64,000 nt of DNA from NCBI GenBank assembly GCA_938014215.1, contig CALLRW010000041.1, positions 310,001 to 374,000 of the forward strand. Reading direction: 5' to 3'. Numbering within the stretch: position 1 is the stretch's first letter; each line of letters begins with the position of its first letter. Below the pieces are notes generated by a model. The model ran no database searches. It was not told where the DNA came from and saw only the letters and a program-made list of their open reading frames with translations. Both the position numbers and the translations under genes were made by a program. This stretch comes from an uncultured Alistipes sp. Its GTDB lineage: Bacteria; Bacteroidota; Bacteroidia; Bacteroidales; Rikenellaceae. Below are positions 53,172 through 62,118 of this stretch, in pieces.

Positions 53172-53905
53172 AGATCGGTTTGGTCAACGCGGTAATTGAT
53201 AGCCCGGCTGCGCATCCAGCGGTAGGCAAAGCAGTCGCCCAGCGGAGCGATGAGCCGGTTCCAGAGGTGGAACTTCGAGACGCCGGCCGTTCGGGGAAAG
53301 TGTCTCACGGGAACTTCGCGGTAGGCGGACCCCTCCTGCAGAAGAATCAGAGCCGGCAGAAAGCGGTGCATGCCGCGAAAGAAGGGAATGCGCCGGGCGG
53401 CATCGCGTTGCAGAATCTTGAGCGGACAGCCCGTGTCGGTTGCGCCGTCGTGGGTCATCATCCGGCGGAAGGCGTTGGCGAAGCGCGACTGGAAACGCTT
53501 GAAAATCGAGTCGTGGCGTTGAGCCCGGACCCCGGTGACGAGCTGGTAGTCGTCGGCAAAGGGCAACAGGAGTTCGAAATCTTCGGGCAGCGTCTGCAGG
53601 TCGGCATCGATATACCCCACAAGCGGCGAGTCGGTCCAGTCGATCCCGGCCTTGAGGGCGGCGCTCAGGCCGGCATTGCGGGCGAAGGAGAGGTAGAAGA
53701 GGTCGCGGTTGCGCATACAGACGAGTTTCAGCAGCTCCAGACTGTTGTCCGTCGAGCCGTCGTTGATGAAGAGAACGCAGCTGCGGCGGCTTGCCGTGGG
53801 CAGATAGCGGCGAAAGGCCTCCTCGAGCCGGGCGATGTTCGCCTGCTCGTTGAAGACCGGAACAAGAATCGTAAATTCGTATTCGGAGGTGTGGTTCATG
53901 GTCAA
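53168..53905 (-). CDS. GT2 family glycosyltransferase, polyprenyl-phosphate sugar synthase type
   Basis: A 245-residue GT-A enzyme. TILVPVFNEQANI starts the fold, FINDGSTDNSLELL binds nucleotide, and VGYIDADLQTLPED is the DxD metal motif in the DADLQ form of DPM1/ArnC enzymes. No C-terminal membrane helices are present, unlike ArnC, so it would act at the membrane surface, perhaps with the LAB_N protein. It probably loads a sugar from UDP onto undecaprenyl phosphate. Confidence 0.85.
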   Translation of the reverse strand: MTMNHTSEYEFTILVPVFNEQANIARLEEAFRRYLPTASRRSCVLFINDGSTDNSLELLKLVCMRNRDLFYLSFARNAGLSAALKAGIDWTDSPLVGYIDADLQTLPEDFELLLPFADDYQLVTGVRAQRHDSIFKRFQSRFANAFRRMMTHDGATDTGCPLKILQRDAARRIPFFRGMHRFLPALILLQEGSAYREVPVRHFPRTAGVSKFHLWNRLIAPLGDCFAYRWMRSRAINYRVDQTDL

Positions 53906-53911
53906 AGCGGA

Positions 53912-54931
53912 TTATTGTTGCAGCGGATTCCGGTCGGAGCGATACCAGGCCACAAAGCGGTTGATCCCCTCCCGAAGCGGGATGCAGGGGCGGAATCCGG
54001 TTCGTTGTTGCAGTTTGGAGGTGTCGGCCCACGTGCGGGCGACGTCGCCCGGCTGCATGGGCTGCAGATCGAGTCGCGCGTCACGGCCGAGCTCCTCCTC
54101 AAGTGTGTGGATAAAGGTCATCAGCGATTCGGGATGTCCGCATCCGATGTTGTAGACCTCGGCCGGGACACCGCCTGTCGGGGGCATGGCCAGCAGGCGC
54201 ACGACCCCCTCCACGATATCATCGACGTAGGTGAAGTCGCGTTCCATCCGTCCGTGGTTGAAGACACGGATCGGTTCGCCGGCCAGAATCGCCCGTGTGA
54301 AGAGCATCGGCGCCATGTCGGGACGCCCCCACGGTCCGTAGACCGTGAAGAAGCGCAGTCCGGTGAGCGGAATGCCGTACGTACGGGCGTAGACCTCGGC
54401 GATGAGTTCGTCGCTGCGTTTGGTGGCGGCGTAGAGCGATACGGGGGTGTTCACGGCATCCTCCTCGGCGAAGGGGACCTTTGTGTTGCCCCCGTAGACC
54501 GAACTCGACGAGGCATAGAGCAGATGGGCAACCGGGTGCCGACGACAGCACTCCAGCAGATCGACAAATCCGCTGATGTTGCTGTCGATATAGGCGAAGG
54601 GGTTTTTCAGCGAGTAGCGGACACCGGCCTGCGCCGCAAGATTGACCACCCTCGCGAACGATTCCGCAGCAAAAAGTGCTTCGAGCCGCTCCCGCTCTTC
54701 GAGCCGCATCCGCAAAAAACGAAAGGCGCGATGGCTCGACGAGCAGCACCCGGCTCCGCCCACAGCAGCCGACGGGTCTATTCCCAGATCGGCAAGCCGG
54801 GCCAGTTTGAGCCGTACGTCGTAATAGTCGTTGAGCGAGTCGATGCCCACGACTTCGTGCCCGTCGGCCAGCAGACGGGCGATCAGATGGTAGCCGATGA
54901 ATCCGGCAGCTCCCGTGACAAGAATCTTCAT
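53912..54931 (-). CDS. NAD-dependent epimerase, UDP-glucuronate 4-epimerase type
   Basis: A 339-residue extended SDR. ILVTGAAGFIGYHL binds NAD, YASSSSVYGGN is the serine segment and YAATKRSDELI the Tyr-x3-Lys pair; DSLNDYYDVRLK near 31-42 and the order of motifs match UDP-glucuronate 4-epimerases (CapI type). It would convert UDP-GlcA, made by the gene just upstream, to UDP-GalA. A Gly/Ala/Cys/Ser-rich insert near 57-68 is unusual. The start is 3 bases after the Ugd stop. Confidence 0.87.
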   Translation of the reverse strand: MKILVTGAAGFIGYHLIARLLADGHEVVGIDSLNDYYDVRLKLARLADLGIDPSAAVGGAGCCSSSHRAFRFLRMRLEERERLEALFAAESFARVVNLAAQAGVRYSLKNPFAYIDSNISGFVDLLECCRRHPVAHLLYASSSSVYGGNTKVPFAEEDAVNTPVSLYAATKRSDELIAEVYARTYGIPLTGLRFFTVYGPWGRPDMAPMLFTRAILAGEPIRVFNHGRMERDFTYVDDIVEGVVRLLAMPPTGGVPAEVYNIGCGHPESLMTFIHTLEEELGRDARLDLQPMQPGDVARTWADTSKLQQRTGFRPCIPLREGINRFVAWYRSDRNPLQQ

Positions 54932-54934
54932 GAC

Positions 54935-56245
54935 TTAACCAATGCGACAAATGGAAAAACCCTCCCGACGGAGCAGTTCGCGGTCGTAAATATTGCGTCC
55001 GTCGATTACGAGCGGCGTGCGCATCGCATCGTGTAGCCGGTGCCAGTCGGGCTGACGGAACTGCTGCCATTCGGTCAGCACAACCAGCGCATCGGCGCCC
55101 CGGGCTGCGGCATACATCTCGTCGGACAGCCGGATCCGATCGCCGAAACGGGCGCGGATACGCTCCATGGCCGCCGGATCGTAGGCCTGTATGCAGCAGC
55201 CGGCGGCGAGAAGCTGTTCGATGAGGGTCAGGGACGGAGCTTCGCGGATATCATCCGTATCGGGCTTGAAAGCGAGACCCCAGATGGCTATCGTGCGTCC
55301 CCGAAGATCGTCGTCGAAGCGTGCGAGGAGCTTCTCGAGCGGGAGCCTCTTCTGGCGGTCGTTGACCTGCTCCACGGCCCGCAGCAGAGACATAGGGCAG
55401 TTGTATCGGTCGGCCGTGGCAATGAGTGCCCGTACATCCTTCGGGAAGCACGAACCTCCGTATCCGCATCCGGCATAGAGGAACTTTATACCAATGCGCG
55501 GATCGGCCCCCACACCGCGGCGCACACCGTCGATATCCGCCCCGACCCGTTCGCAGAGGTTGGCCATCTCGTTCATGAACGAAATCCGTGTGGCCAGCAT
55601 GGCGTTCGAGGCATACTTGATCATCTCGGAGGTGGCGATATCGGTATGGATCATCCGGTTGTTGGTCATCATGAAGGGCTTGTAGAGTCGGTCCAGGATC
55701 TCGCGGGCCCGTTCGCTACAGGTTCCGACAACGACGCGGTCCGGCTTCATGAAGTCCTCAACGGCGTGTCCCTCCTTCAGAAATTCGGGATTCGATGCCA
55801 TGTCGAACGGAATCCCAGCATTGCGCAGTTGCAGCTCGCGACGGATCTCCTCTCCGACCCGAAGCGTTGTCCCCACCGGGACGGTTGACTTCACCGCGAC
55901 GACGGCATACGACGTGAGCAAGCGGCCGATCGTACGGGCCGCCTCGACAACCGCCCGTGTATCGGCACTGCCATCCTCGTCGGGCGGTGTGCCTACGGCT
56001 ATAAACAGCACATCGGCCCCCGGAATGCATGAAGCCGGATCCGAAGTGAAGTGCAGGCGTCCGGCCCGGATGTTGCGTTCGACGAGCGGCTGCAGGCCGG
56101 GTTCGCTGATCGGAATCACGCCCCGACGGAGTTGTTCGATTTTTCCGGAGTCGGTATCGACACAATGGACCTCCACGCCCGTCTCCGCAAAGCAGGTTCC
56201 CGTGACCAGACCGACGTATCCGGATCCTATCATGATGATTTTCAT
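54935..56245 (-). CDS. ugd: UDP-glucose 6-dehydrogenase
   Basis: A 436-residue enzyme oxidising UDP-glucose to UDP-glucuronate with two NAD. MKIIMIGSGYVGLVTG is the Rossmann start, VGTPPDEDG near 92 and VKSTVPVGT near 118 are family blocks, and AGCGYGGSCFPKDV holds the catalytic cysteine. The start at 56245 overlaps the kinase stop by ATGA; a longer frame upstream lies in the kinase gene and lacks similarity. It feeds the epimerase gene that follows. Confidence 0.96.
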   Translation of the reverse strand: MKIIMIGSGYVGLVTGTCFAETGVEVHCVDTDSGKIEQLRRGVIPISEPGLQPLVERNIRAGRLHFTSDPASCIPGADVLFIAVGTPPDEDGSADTRAVVEAARTIGRLLTSYAVVAVKSTVPVGTTLRVGEEIRRELQLRNAGIPFDMASNPEFLKEGHAVEDFMKPDRVVVGTCSERAREILDRLYKPFMMTNNRMIHTDIATSEMIKYASNAMLATRISFMNEMANLCERVGADIDGVRRGVGADPRIGIKFLYAGCGYGGSCFPKDVRALIATADRYNCPMSLLRAVEQVNDRQKRLPLEKLLARFDDDLRGRTIAIWGLAFKPDTDDIREAPSLTLIEQLLAAGCCIQAYDPAAMERIRARFGDRIRLSDEMYAAARGADALVVLTEWQQFRQPDWHRLHDAMRTPLVIDGRNIYDRELLRREGFSICRIG

Positions 56246-57036
56246 TGTATGAACGATTGTTTGGTTATGTGGTTTCTGTTGCGTTTCAAGAGCAATTTGG
56301 TCCAGCGTTTCGTCCGTTGGCGCATCTCGAAGGCCAGGCGAAGAACTGCCCCGCGGAGTTGTACGGTGGTGGTGTCGGTCCGGATCAGCCGGGCGTATTG
56401 ATCGAGAAGATAGAGGTAGACGGGTACCGGGCATGACAGACGGCGCAGATTGTCGAGACGCCGTCGGACGGAGAGTCTGCGGCAGAAGACCATTCGGTTG
56501 GTGTCGATGACCTGGAAGCGGTATGCACCCGGGGCGTCACTGAGGTAGAGGATGTTCCCGATATTGAGGTCCTGATGCAGGATACCGGCGCGGTGCAATC
56601 GGAGCAGAAAGCCGGCCAGCGCGTCGAGAATGGCGCGAACCTCGGGGCGTTGGGTGTCGAGTTCGGTGACGGGCTGCAGAGGTTTGTACTCCGAGCAGAC
56701 CGAGATAAAATAGCTTTGGCTCAGCAGACCGTGGTGTCGGATATCGATCGACGCAACCTCCCGGGGGGTATCAATCCCGAGTCGCCGCAGCCGGATGGCA
56801 TGGCGATAGGCCCGCACGGCCTTGCTCGGACGCAGAACGCCGTATATGAGGCGGTTGAGGAGCGAAAGGTGTCCGTATCGTTTGACGACAAAGTCCTGGT
56901 TGCCGAAGCGAAAGCGTTTGAGCGTATTGCGTCCGTCGTGCAGGGTCTCTCCGTTCCGATCGAAGAAATCGGGTGATTCAAAGGCCTCAACGAGGGGCCG
57001 GATGAATTCGAAACGGGGCGAAATCTGGATTTTCAT
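56242..57036 (-). CDS. WaaP/Kdo-kinase-like LPS kinase
   Basis: A 264-residue small eukaryotic-type kinase fold. KRFRFGNQDFVVKRYG gives the ATP-binding lysine, LHRAGILHQDLNIGNIL the catalytic loop (H-x-D-L-x3-N), and FQVIDTNRM the DFG-like metal site. The family phosphorylates heptose or Kdo of the LPS inner core in the cytoplasm. It is the first gene of the lipid A/core operon. Specificity for Kdo is an inference. Confidence 0.82.
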   Translation of the reverse strand: MKIQISPRFEFIRPLVEAFESPDFFDRNGETLHDGRNTLKRFRFGNQDFVVKRYGHLSLLNRLIYGVLRPSKAVRAYRHAIRLRRLGIDTPREVASIDIRHHGLLSQSYFISVCSEYKPLQPVTELDTQRPEVRAILDALAGFLLRLHRAGILHQDLNIGNILYLSDAPGAYRFQVIDTNRMVFCRRLSVRRRLDNLRRLSCPVPVYLYLLDQYARLIRTDTTTVQLRGAVLRLAFEMRQRTKRWTKLLLKRNRNHITKQSFIQ

Positions 57037-57480
57037 GATACTGGAGATTCGTTTGCGCGGTGCAAAATTGTTGCATTAGTCGGAAAATACGGTCTCCGGT
57101 TTTGGCTGCAAATTGTTTGATTGGTTCTGACGGGGGCGGATCGAAACAACATCCTGGACGAATCGAACAGGCCTGGTCCGTCATCTGTGGCCGTTTTCGA
57201 GAGCGGCAGATGCAGCAGAGTAGCCGGAAGTCTCATTTGGGGAAGGCAGCGACAGATCCGTGACCTTCCCGGGAGACTCCCCGGCTCGTCACCTCGGCAT
57301 GAAACCGCCGCTCGAAGGCATTGGCCGAAAAAAACCGCCCCAGCAGGAGGTCGCCGGACATCGTCCTTTTGACAATCGAACTTGCGCAATCCCTTCCAAC
57401 CCTGCAGAAAACGGGCAAAAACCCACCGACGAGATCTGAACCGAAGGAACGGATTGTATAAACGAAACTTTAGATTGCGG
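57037..57480. other. Intergenic stretch between LPS operon and small-gene array
   Basis: About 440 bases with no convincing gene. CAATTTTG on the minus strand near 57071-57064 is close to a -7 box for the kinase operon. GC content falls toward the right, marking the change to the AT-richer block. Confidence 0.5.
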
Positions 57481-57483
57481 CGA

Positions 57484-57515
57484 TTTGCATGATTGCCTTA
57501 TTTTCAGTAAATTTG
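57484..57515 (+). promoter_or_regulatory. Consensus promoter TTTG-N20-TAAATTTG of the small-gene array
   Basis: TTTG at 57484-57487 and TAAATTTG at 57508-57515 are 20 bases apart, 78 bases before the first gene of the array. No equally good promoter was found between the later genes. Confidence 0.75.
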
Positions 57516-57593
57516 GCGTACGGGGATCATCGGAGAATCTCAGCAAGAGCATATCACAAAACCCCATATTTGACCAATTAGCCAATAAATACA

Positions 57594-58181
57594 ATGATAA
57601 GAATTATCATCCTCTGTTTTGCTCTTGTCGCAGCAAGCTCCTGTTTCGCTCAATATGGGGAAACTACGAAGTCTTCCTATTCGCTGAATGAAAGTCGGGC
57701 TAAAGCGGATACCGTATTGTCCAGGTTTGAGACAATTTCAGGAAGAAAAATGGCATACTCACTCAAGAACGAGGATTACTATATTATCATTCATTCAGAT
57801 AGCGTCTATAAGGAATATGTTGTATCGATCGACAGTGCCTGCCATATTGTAAGCATGAAAAAAATCGACCATGATTCAATCATCGAGAACCTAAAGACAA
57901 AGAGACACCTGTCTGGAAAACAAAGAAAAGAATTAAAAAGGTTGGAAACAGACCGGCAGATGTTAAAGGAGGTGTTTGATCTGAAACAATATCATACGGA
58001 TCCAATAACGGATATGCCCAATGCGATCTATGTGGCTGGAGTTCCCTCCTATTTCGTTATAAAAGACGAGTATGATAACCGGTATGGGGAATATTGTCTA
58101 TCTTCGATCACCATTCCGAGCCCCATCAATCCGGATTTGTGGATATATCTGATTCGAGAATTGATGGAAAACATAAAATAA
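57594..58181 (+). CDS. Secreted protein of unknown function (array gene 1)
   Basis: A 195-residue protein with a signal peptide ending near SCFAQ. The mature part is charged, Tyr- and Asp-rich, with a Lys/Arg/Glu-rich helix in the middle (about 95-130) and a C-terminal SSITIPSPINPDLWIYLIREL helix. No family is recognised. It is the first gene behind the consensus promoter; codon use is more AT-rich than in the flanking genes, which suggests acquisition. Confidence 0.7.
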   Translation: MIRIIILCFALVAASSCFAQYGETTKSSYSLNESRAKADTVLSRFETISGRKMAYSLKNEDYYIIIHSDSVYKEYVVSIDSACHIVSMKKIDHDSIIENLKTKRHLSGKQRKELKRLETDRQMLKEVFDLKQYHTDPITDMPNAIYVAGVPSYFVIKDEYDNRYGEYCLSSITIPSPINPDLWIYLIRELMENIK

Positions 58182-58237
58182 ACCATAACGAGAAGATTTA
58201 ACAGCAGGAAGGTACAACCGATAGAGATTTTTATTCC

Positions 58238-58648
58238 ATGAAACGATTCATTGCAATTGCAGGCGCAGCCGTTATTATCACCATGCTGACGCTAATAGCC
58301 GTGGTCTATTTGCCTTACGGAATCGGGTACATGCAAACAATAAAACAACATGGTGAGGATGCGAAGAGGGATATTACTTCGGTCGAATTTACGGGAGAGA
58401 TTGTCAAGATGGAAAAAGGCTGCATCTCTGTTAAATTGGCTGAACCTCTTCCCTTCCACAAGGTTTTGCCCGTTGAATATCCATACACGTATGATGATAA
58501 AACGAGTGTATTGCGGATGCATGTCCACAAAACTTTATGGCATTATGCCAAAATTGGAATGTGCATAGATAAAATGCCGGGATCAGATTCCCTGGTAGTC
58601 AATAATCGATCGTTTGCCATATTTGATAAAAGATATGGGCGTTGGTAA
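58238..58648 (+). CDS. Single-helix membrane protein of unknown function (array gene 2)
   Basis: A 136-residue protein with one long N-terminal hydrophobic helix (residues 4-30, no clear cleavage site) and a small beta-rich periplasmic domain (SVEFTGEIVKMEKGCISVKL). No catalytic motif is recognised. It lies 56 bases after gene 1, in the same orientation. Confidence 0.65.
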   Translation: MKRFIAIAGAAVIITMLTLIAVVYLPYGIGYMQTIKQHGEDAKRDITSVEFTGEIVKMEKGCISVKLAEPLPFHKVLPVEYPYTYDDKTSVLRMHVHKTLWHYAKIGMCIDKMPGSDSLVVNNRSFAIFDKRYGRW

Positions 58649-58737
58649 CGATGGTTGGTTGGAATATGAGTTTTAGAAACGTATATACCTACCCCATCCA
58701 GCCGTGTTGCGCCCGATGATCATTAAACCCTGACAAG

Positions 58738-59259
58738 ATGAAAAAACTGCTCCTTCCGATTCTCTTCTGCCTCTCCGTCTGCAGCGCATATTGCCAGATC
58801 TCCAAAATTGAGAGGTATGACGACATCGACCTTCTCACAATTGCGGACAAGAGGCTGATTCCGTTGTTGGATGAGGTGCTTGAGACGGAAAGCCGACGCG
58901 ATTACTATCGGACGGACTCGCCGTTTTCCATCTTCTTCCAAGCCGATTCGACGGTTCTGATTGGGATTGTTGATTGTCTTTTCTCCTTCTCAAAAAGTGC
59001 GTCGGAGGACTTCTACGGTATGATACAACACGGAGGACATTCCTTTTTTGTAAGGGGAGCCTATCTTGACGAGCGGATCTTTCACCGGTCCGGGGCGAAA
59101 CGGCGGGTCAAGTTTTATACGGATTCGGCATACGAAGAGAACGGGAAGACGGTACTTCTTCTCTATCCGGATGACAGCCATTCGGAATGGACATATCGTT
59201 ACGACGGCAACGGATTCCATCTGCTTGATTTTGTGGATACCTCACGGTCCCGCAAATAA
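58738..59259 (+). CDS. Secreted protein of unknown function (array gene 3)
   Basis: A 173-residue protein with a signal peptide cleaved near SAYCQ. The mature part has a hydrophobic strand FFQADSTVLIGIVDCLF and a C-terminal strand pair (TVLLLYPDDSHSEWTYRYDG). No family is recognised. Confidence 0.68.
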   Translation: MKKLLLPILFCLSVCSAYCQISKIERYDDIDLLTIADKRLIPLLDEVLETESRRDYYRTDSPFSIFFQADSTVLIGIVDCLFSFSKSASEDFYGMIQHGGHSFFVRGAYLDERIFHRSGAKRRVKFYTDSAYEENGKTVLLLYPDDSHSEWTYRYDGNGFHLLDFVDTSRSRK

Positions 59260-59357
59260 CGCCACCCTGACCGATATTTACGGCCGGGAGGGCCCCGGAG
59301 AGGATGGAAGATATCCGGGTTTAAAGGATTGCAAGGCGAAAATTTCGTATAGGTGAT

Positions 59358-60014
59358 ATGGCAAATTGTAGATTTTTATTATTTGCGCTCCTGTTCTGCT
59401 CATCCTGTTCGATATCCAGAGATGTCATTGGGCGCTACGAGGCTCATAGCCCATTGTCTTCGATCGGTTTGACGATTGCTGCCGACAGTTCGTTTGACTA
59501 CCGATTCACGGGTGAAGGAACCGGCCGCAAGAGATGGTCCTGCGGAGCATGGAGACCTGCGGGGACCAACATGCTGTTTTTGTCCTCCATCCACCACAAC
59601 CGGCTGCCGATCCATATAGAAGAGCAGACGGCTGTCGGGGAGGGGATTGTCATTCACCTTCCCCGGAATACCGCCTGGAAGGCAAATGCGTTGATACGAA
59701 TCAACGATTGTTCGTTTGCAATTCCCAAAGATCGGACGACGTTTTCGCTGCCATTCTCCCGGAAAGTCGAAACCATCTCGATAGCCGTTTACCTCGATGA
59801 TCGAATCCTCCGTGAGCAGGCCTCTTATACCCATATCGAGACGGAAACCTATCCAGTGAAGGATCCATCCAGCAATGTCTTTCACGTCACGTTCCCCATG
59901 AAACAATCGGCAGACCTGTTTCGCTGCTTCGACCTGGCGGAATTCAATGATACGGTTACCGTCAGGCGCAATAAACTGAAGATGGGCCAAACCGTATTGA
60001 AACGGATGAAATGA
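59358..60014 (+). CDS. Lipoprotein of unknown function (array gene 4)
   Basis: A 218-residue protein. LLFCSSC near residue 17 is a lipobox, so it is probably lipidated. The mature part begins with SRDVIGRYEAHSPLSSIGLTI, then DSSFDYRF, a pattern common in small lipocalin-like or immunity lipoproteins of Bacteroidota that describe response to stimulus; this is weak. It overlaps the start of an in-frame extension of gene 5 but not its preferred ATG. Confidence 0.65.
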   Translation: MANCRFLLFALLFCSSCSISRDVIGRYEAHSPLSSIGLTIAADSSFDYRFTGEGTGRKRWSCGAWRPAGTNMLFLSSIHHNRLPIHIEEQTAVGEGIVIHLPRNTAWKANALIRINDCSFAIPKDRTTFSLPFSRKVETISIAVYLDDRILREQASYTHIETETYPVKDPSSNVFHVTFPMKQSADLFRCFDLAEFNDTVTVRRNKLKMGQTVLKRMK

Positions 60015-60058
60015 CTGACATCTGCGGGATCAGCCCGTTACCTTTAAAGATAAACCAT

Positions 60059-60788
60059 ATGAAGCAATTGTTCCTAACCCTGATGGCAGTTTTGGGGATA
60101 AGCGTCTGCTCGGGTCAGACGCTGGCCGATATTCTGAACACCCGGTATGATAACAATCCGGTTCCCACGGTGCCTGTTGAGTACACCTTGCCCATGTTGG
60201 TTGCGAGAACGCCGTTCATACAGCTTTTCAATTCGCTGCTGCAGGCAACCGGGCAAAGCGTGTTTCACTCCGATGAATACGAGGCCGACGAATATATCCT
60301 TGTGGATATAAAGGCCGATGACCGGCAGATTGAACTATACGGCGTTTTGTTTCGTTATCCCCATCGACCGAATCGGCCGATCGGGTGGATGCCCTGGCAG
60401 GGAAAGACGATTATCTTCAACGGAGACAACCCCGGGCTCTTTACCCCTTTGGAGGAGGCAAGATACTTCCGCTATAAGGATTATCCGGAAAACTCCCTGT
60501 ATCATCTTGAAGATGACAACGATCCGACGTGGCATTTCCTTCAAGAGCAAGTATGGGAACACGTGGAAGTTAAGGGATTATCCGGATCAATGGATTGTCA
60601 CCTACCCTTCCACATACAAACGGTTGTATCCCAAGTCCTCGATCGTATTTCAGCATCCGGTTCTTACGCCGGAGCGTTACGGGCAGATTCGGAAGGGCTT
60701 ACAGGCCTTCCGGTTGGAGGCCCCCGGAAAGGCAGGGACGATTCGCCTGCCGAAAATCAAGATTGCGACTGGCAAGAAACACAAATGA
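60059..60788 (+). pseudogene. Secreted protein of unknown function, frameshifted (array gene 5)
   Basis: The frame from ATG 60059 codes a signal peptide (VCSGQ) and a mature part up to DPTWHFLQEQ near 60550. From 60552 the protein-like sequence continues in the next frame (YGNTWKLRDYPDQWIVTYPS ... IKIATGKKHK) to a TGA at 60786-60788. One extra base near 60551 explains this. Without it the product would have 242 residues. The original frame also runs to 60796, giving an altered 246-residue product. Family unknown. Confidence 0.6.
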
Positions 60789-60792
60789 TTGT

Positions 60793-61299
60793 ATGACAAC
60801 TATGGAAAAGACGACCGAAAAGCAGTGCCCGACCGGCAGGAAGACGCGCATCTTTATCCGATGCGTCATTGTACTGTCCTGTGTGTATATACTGGCAGAT
60901 CCGATTGACCGCTATTTTCAGGAAGGTGTTTTGGGTCTGGTCGGTTATAAATCGTATCTTTACTCGGCACAGGATCTGTTTTTTGCGCTGTGTGCCGTTG
61001 TCGGATTGTCGAATCTTGCACGGTATCCCCTGTTGGGTTGGATCCTGGCAAATATCGCAGCGGCAGGATTTCTGCTGTTTCCGATCTATTGTCTTATTGC
61101 GGGTGTGATGTTCCGGTCCAATATCCTGGATTTATCATGCATCATGCCTGTTGTCTTCTTTGTCCTGTTGTTTGTCATCAACAAAAAGGAGTGCCGGCCA
61201 AAGAGGTGGTATGTTTATCTGCCATGCATCTTCCTGCTGATTCTGGGTGAAATCCCGTGTGTCGTATATGCCGCTCGGAACTTTCTTCCGATCGGTTGA
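60793..61299 (+). CDS. Four-helix membrane protein of unknown function (array gene 6)
   Basis: A 168-residue protein with about four membrane helices (near 22-40, 58-78, 83-108, 114-132, perhaps also 140-160) and no recognised motif. A second ATG at 60802 may be used. It begins 4 bases after the stop of the frameshifted gene. A 160-base space with no feature follows. Confidence 0.65.
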   Translation: MTTMEKTTEKQCPTGRKTRIFIRCVIVLSCVYILADPIDRYFQEGVLGLVGYKSYLYSAQDLFFALCAVVGLSNLARYPLLGWILANIAAAGFLLFPIYCLIAGVMFRSNILDLSCIMPVVFFVLLFVINKKECRPKRWYVYLPCIFLLILGEIPCVVYAARNFLPIG

Positions 61300-61462
61300 T
61301 CGGACGACGGATATCATCCGGTTTCGCCGTATGCCTACTGTATGGGGAATTCTATCAAGCTGGTTGAGCGGAAAAACAGCATGTCCGGGAGCTTGAGTGC
61401 CAAAAAACGATCATCCATGAAGGCCGAAACTTGTTTGACACCACGATAAAATTTAAAAGCTT

Positions 61463-61984
61463 ATGAAGAGGTTCCTTATTTTTGCGCTATGTATGAGCGG
61501 CGTGTTCTTTATCGAAGAGTGTACGGCTCAAACGCTGACAGAATCGTTGAAGAAAAAAGCTGCCATGTATCTGACAGATATCTATGAAAGCGATTCATCC
61601 GATCCTGTAAAGGCGGATGATCTCAATACGCGATATTGGATCTATGACATCCTGGATCAGAAAAAACTTGACAGGCAAAAGAGCAAAGCCGAAAACGGGA
61701 AGATATATATCTTTAGAGTGCTCGGAGATGACCAATGCGGTACATATGCATTTATTGAAAACAATAAAATTCAGATAATGGATATGTATACAGCCGAGGA
61801 TTATCGAGCTGCATGCGATTTCATGTGTCGCCATCACTACCGCATTGAGCAAGTCATCACCGTATTGAAATATATGATAGAGAATGATGAATACGAAAGT
61901 TATTTTTCTTTACCATACTCTGCTTTGTCCGAAAAGGGCAAGGCTCAATTAGACTCGATCAGACATGCAATAAACGCTTTATGA
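61463..61984 (+). CDS. Secreted protein of unknown function (array gene 7)
   Basis: A 173-residue protein with a signal peptide ending near CTAQ. The central part GKIYIFRVLGDDQCGTYAFI and NKIQIMDMYTAEDYRAACDFM aligns with the next gene's KIDIYRFVAMGSHRTNHILLL and KDMTFINMHKPYDKVIKEVL, so the two are paralogs. It ends in a helical segment. Function unknown. Confidence 0.68.
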   Translation: MKRFLIFALCMSGVFFIEECTAQTLTESLKKKAAMYLTDIYESDSSDPVKADDLNTRYWIYDILDQKKLDRQKSKAENGKIYIFRVLGDDQCGTYAFIENNKIQIMDMYTAEDYRAACDFMCRHHYRIEQVITVLKYMIENDEYESYFSLPYSALSEKGKAQLDSIRHAINAL

Positions 61985-62118
61985 GTCCGGCTGCATCCCG
62001 GTTTGGCTGCAAGCGGTGTTTGGGTACTGGTCGATTCACCCGCCAAAAACAGAGATTGCTGCCGACAGGAAACCGGCAAAAAGACGTCAAACCATCAAAA
62101 AACCATAATTTACGTCCT

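Noticed and set aside
50471..57036. A complete integrative element between tRNA-Asp and the small-gene array
   Set aside because: Only an N-terminal integrase scrap is left and no second copy of the tRNA 3' end was found on reading; transfer or mobilisation genes are missing.
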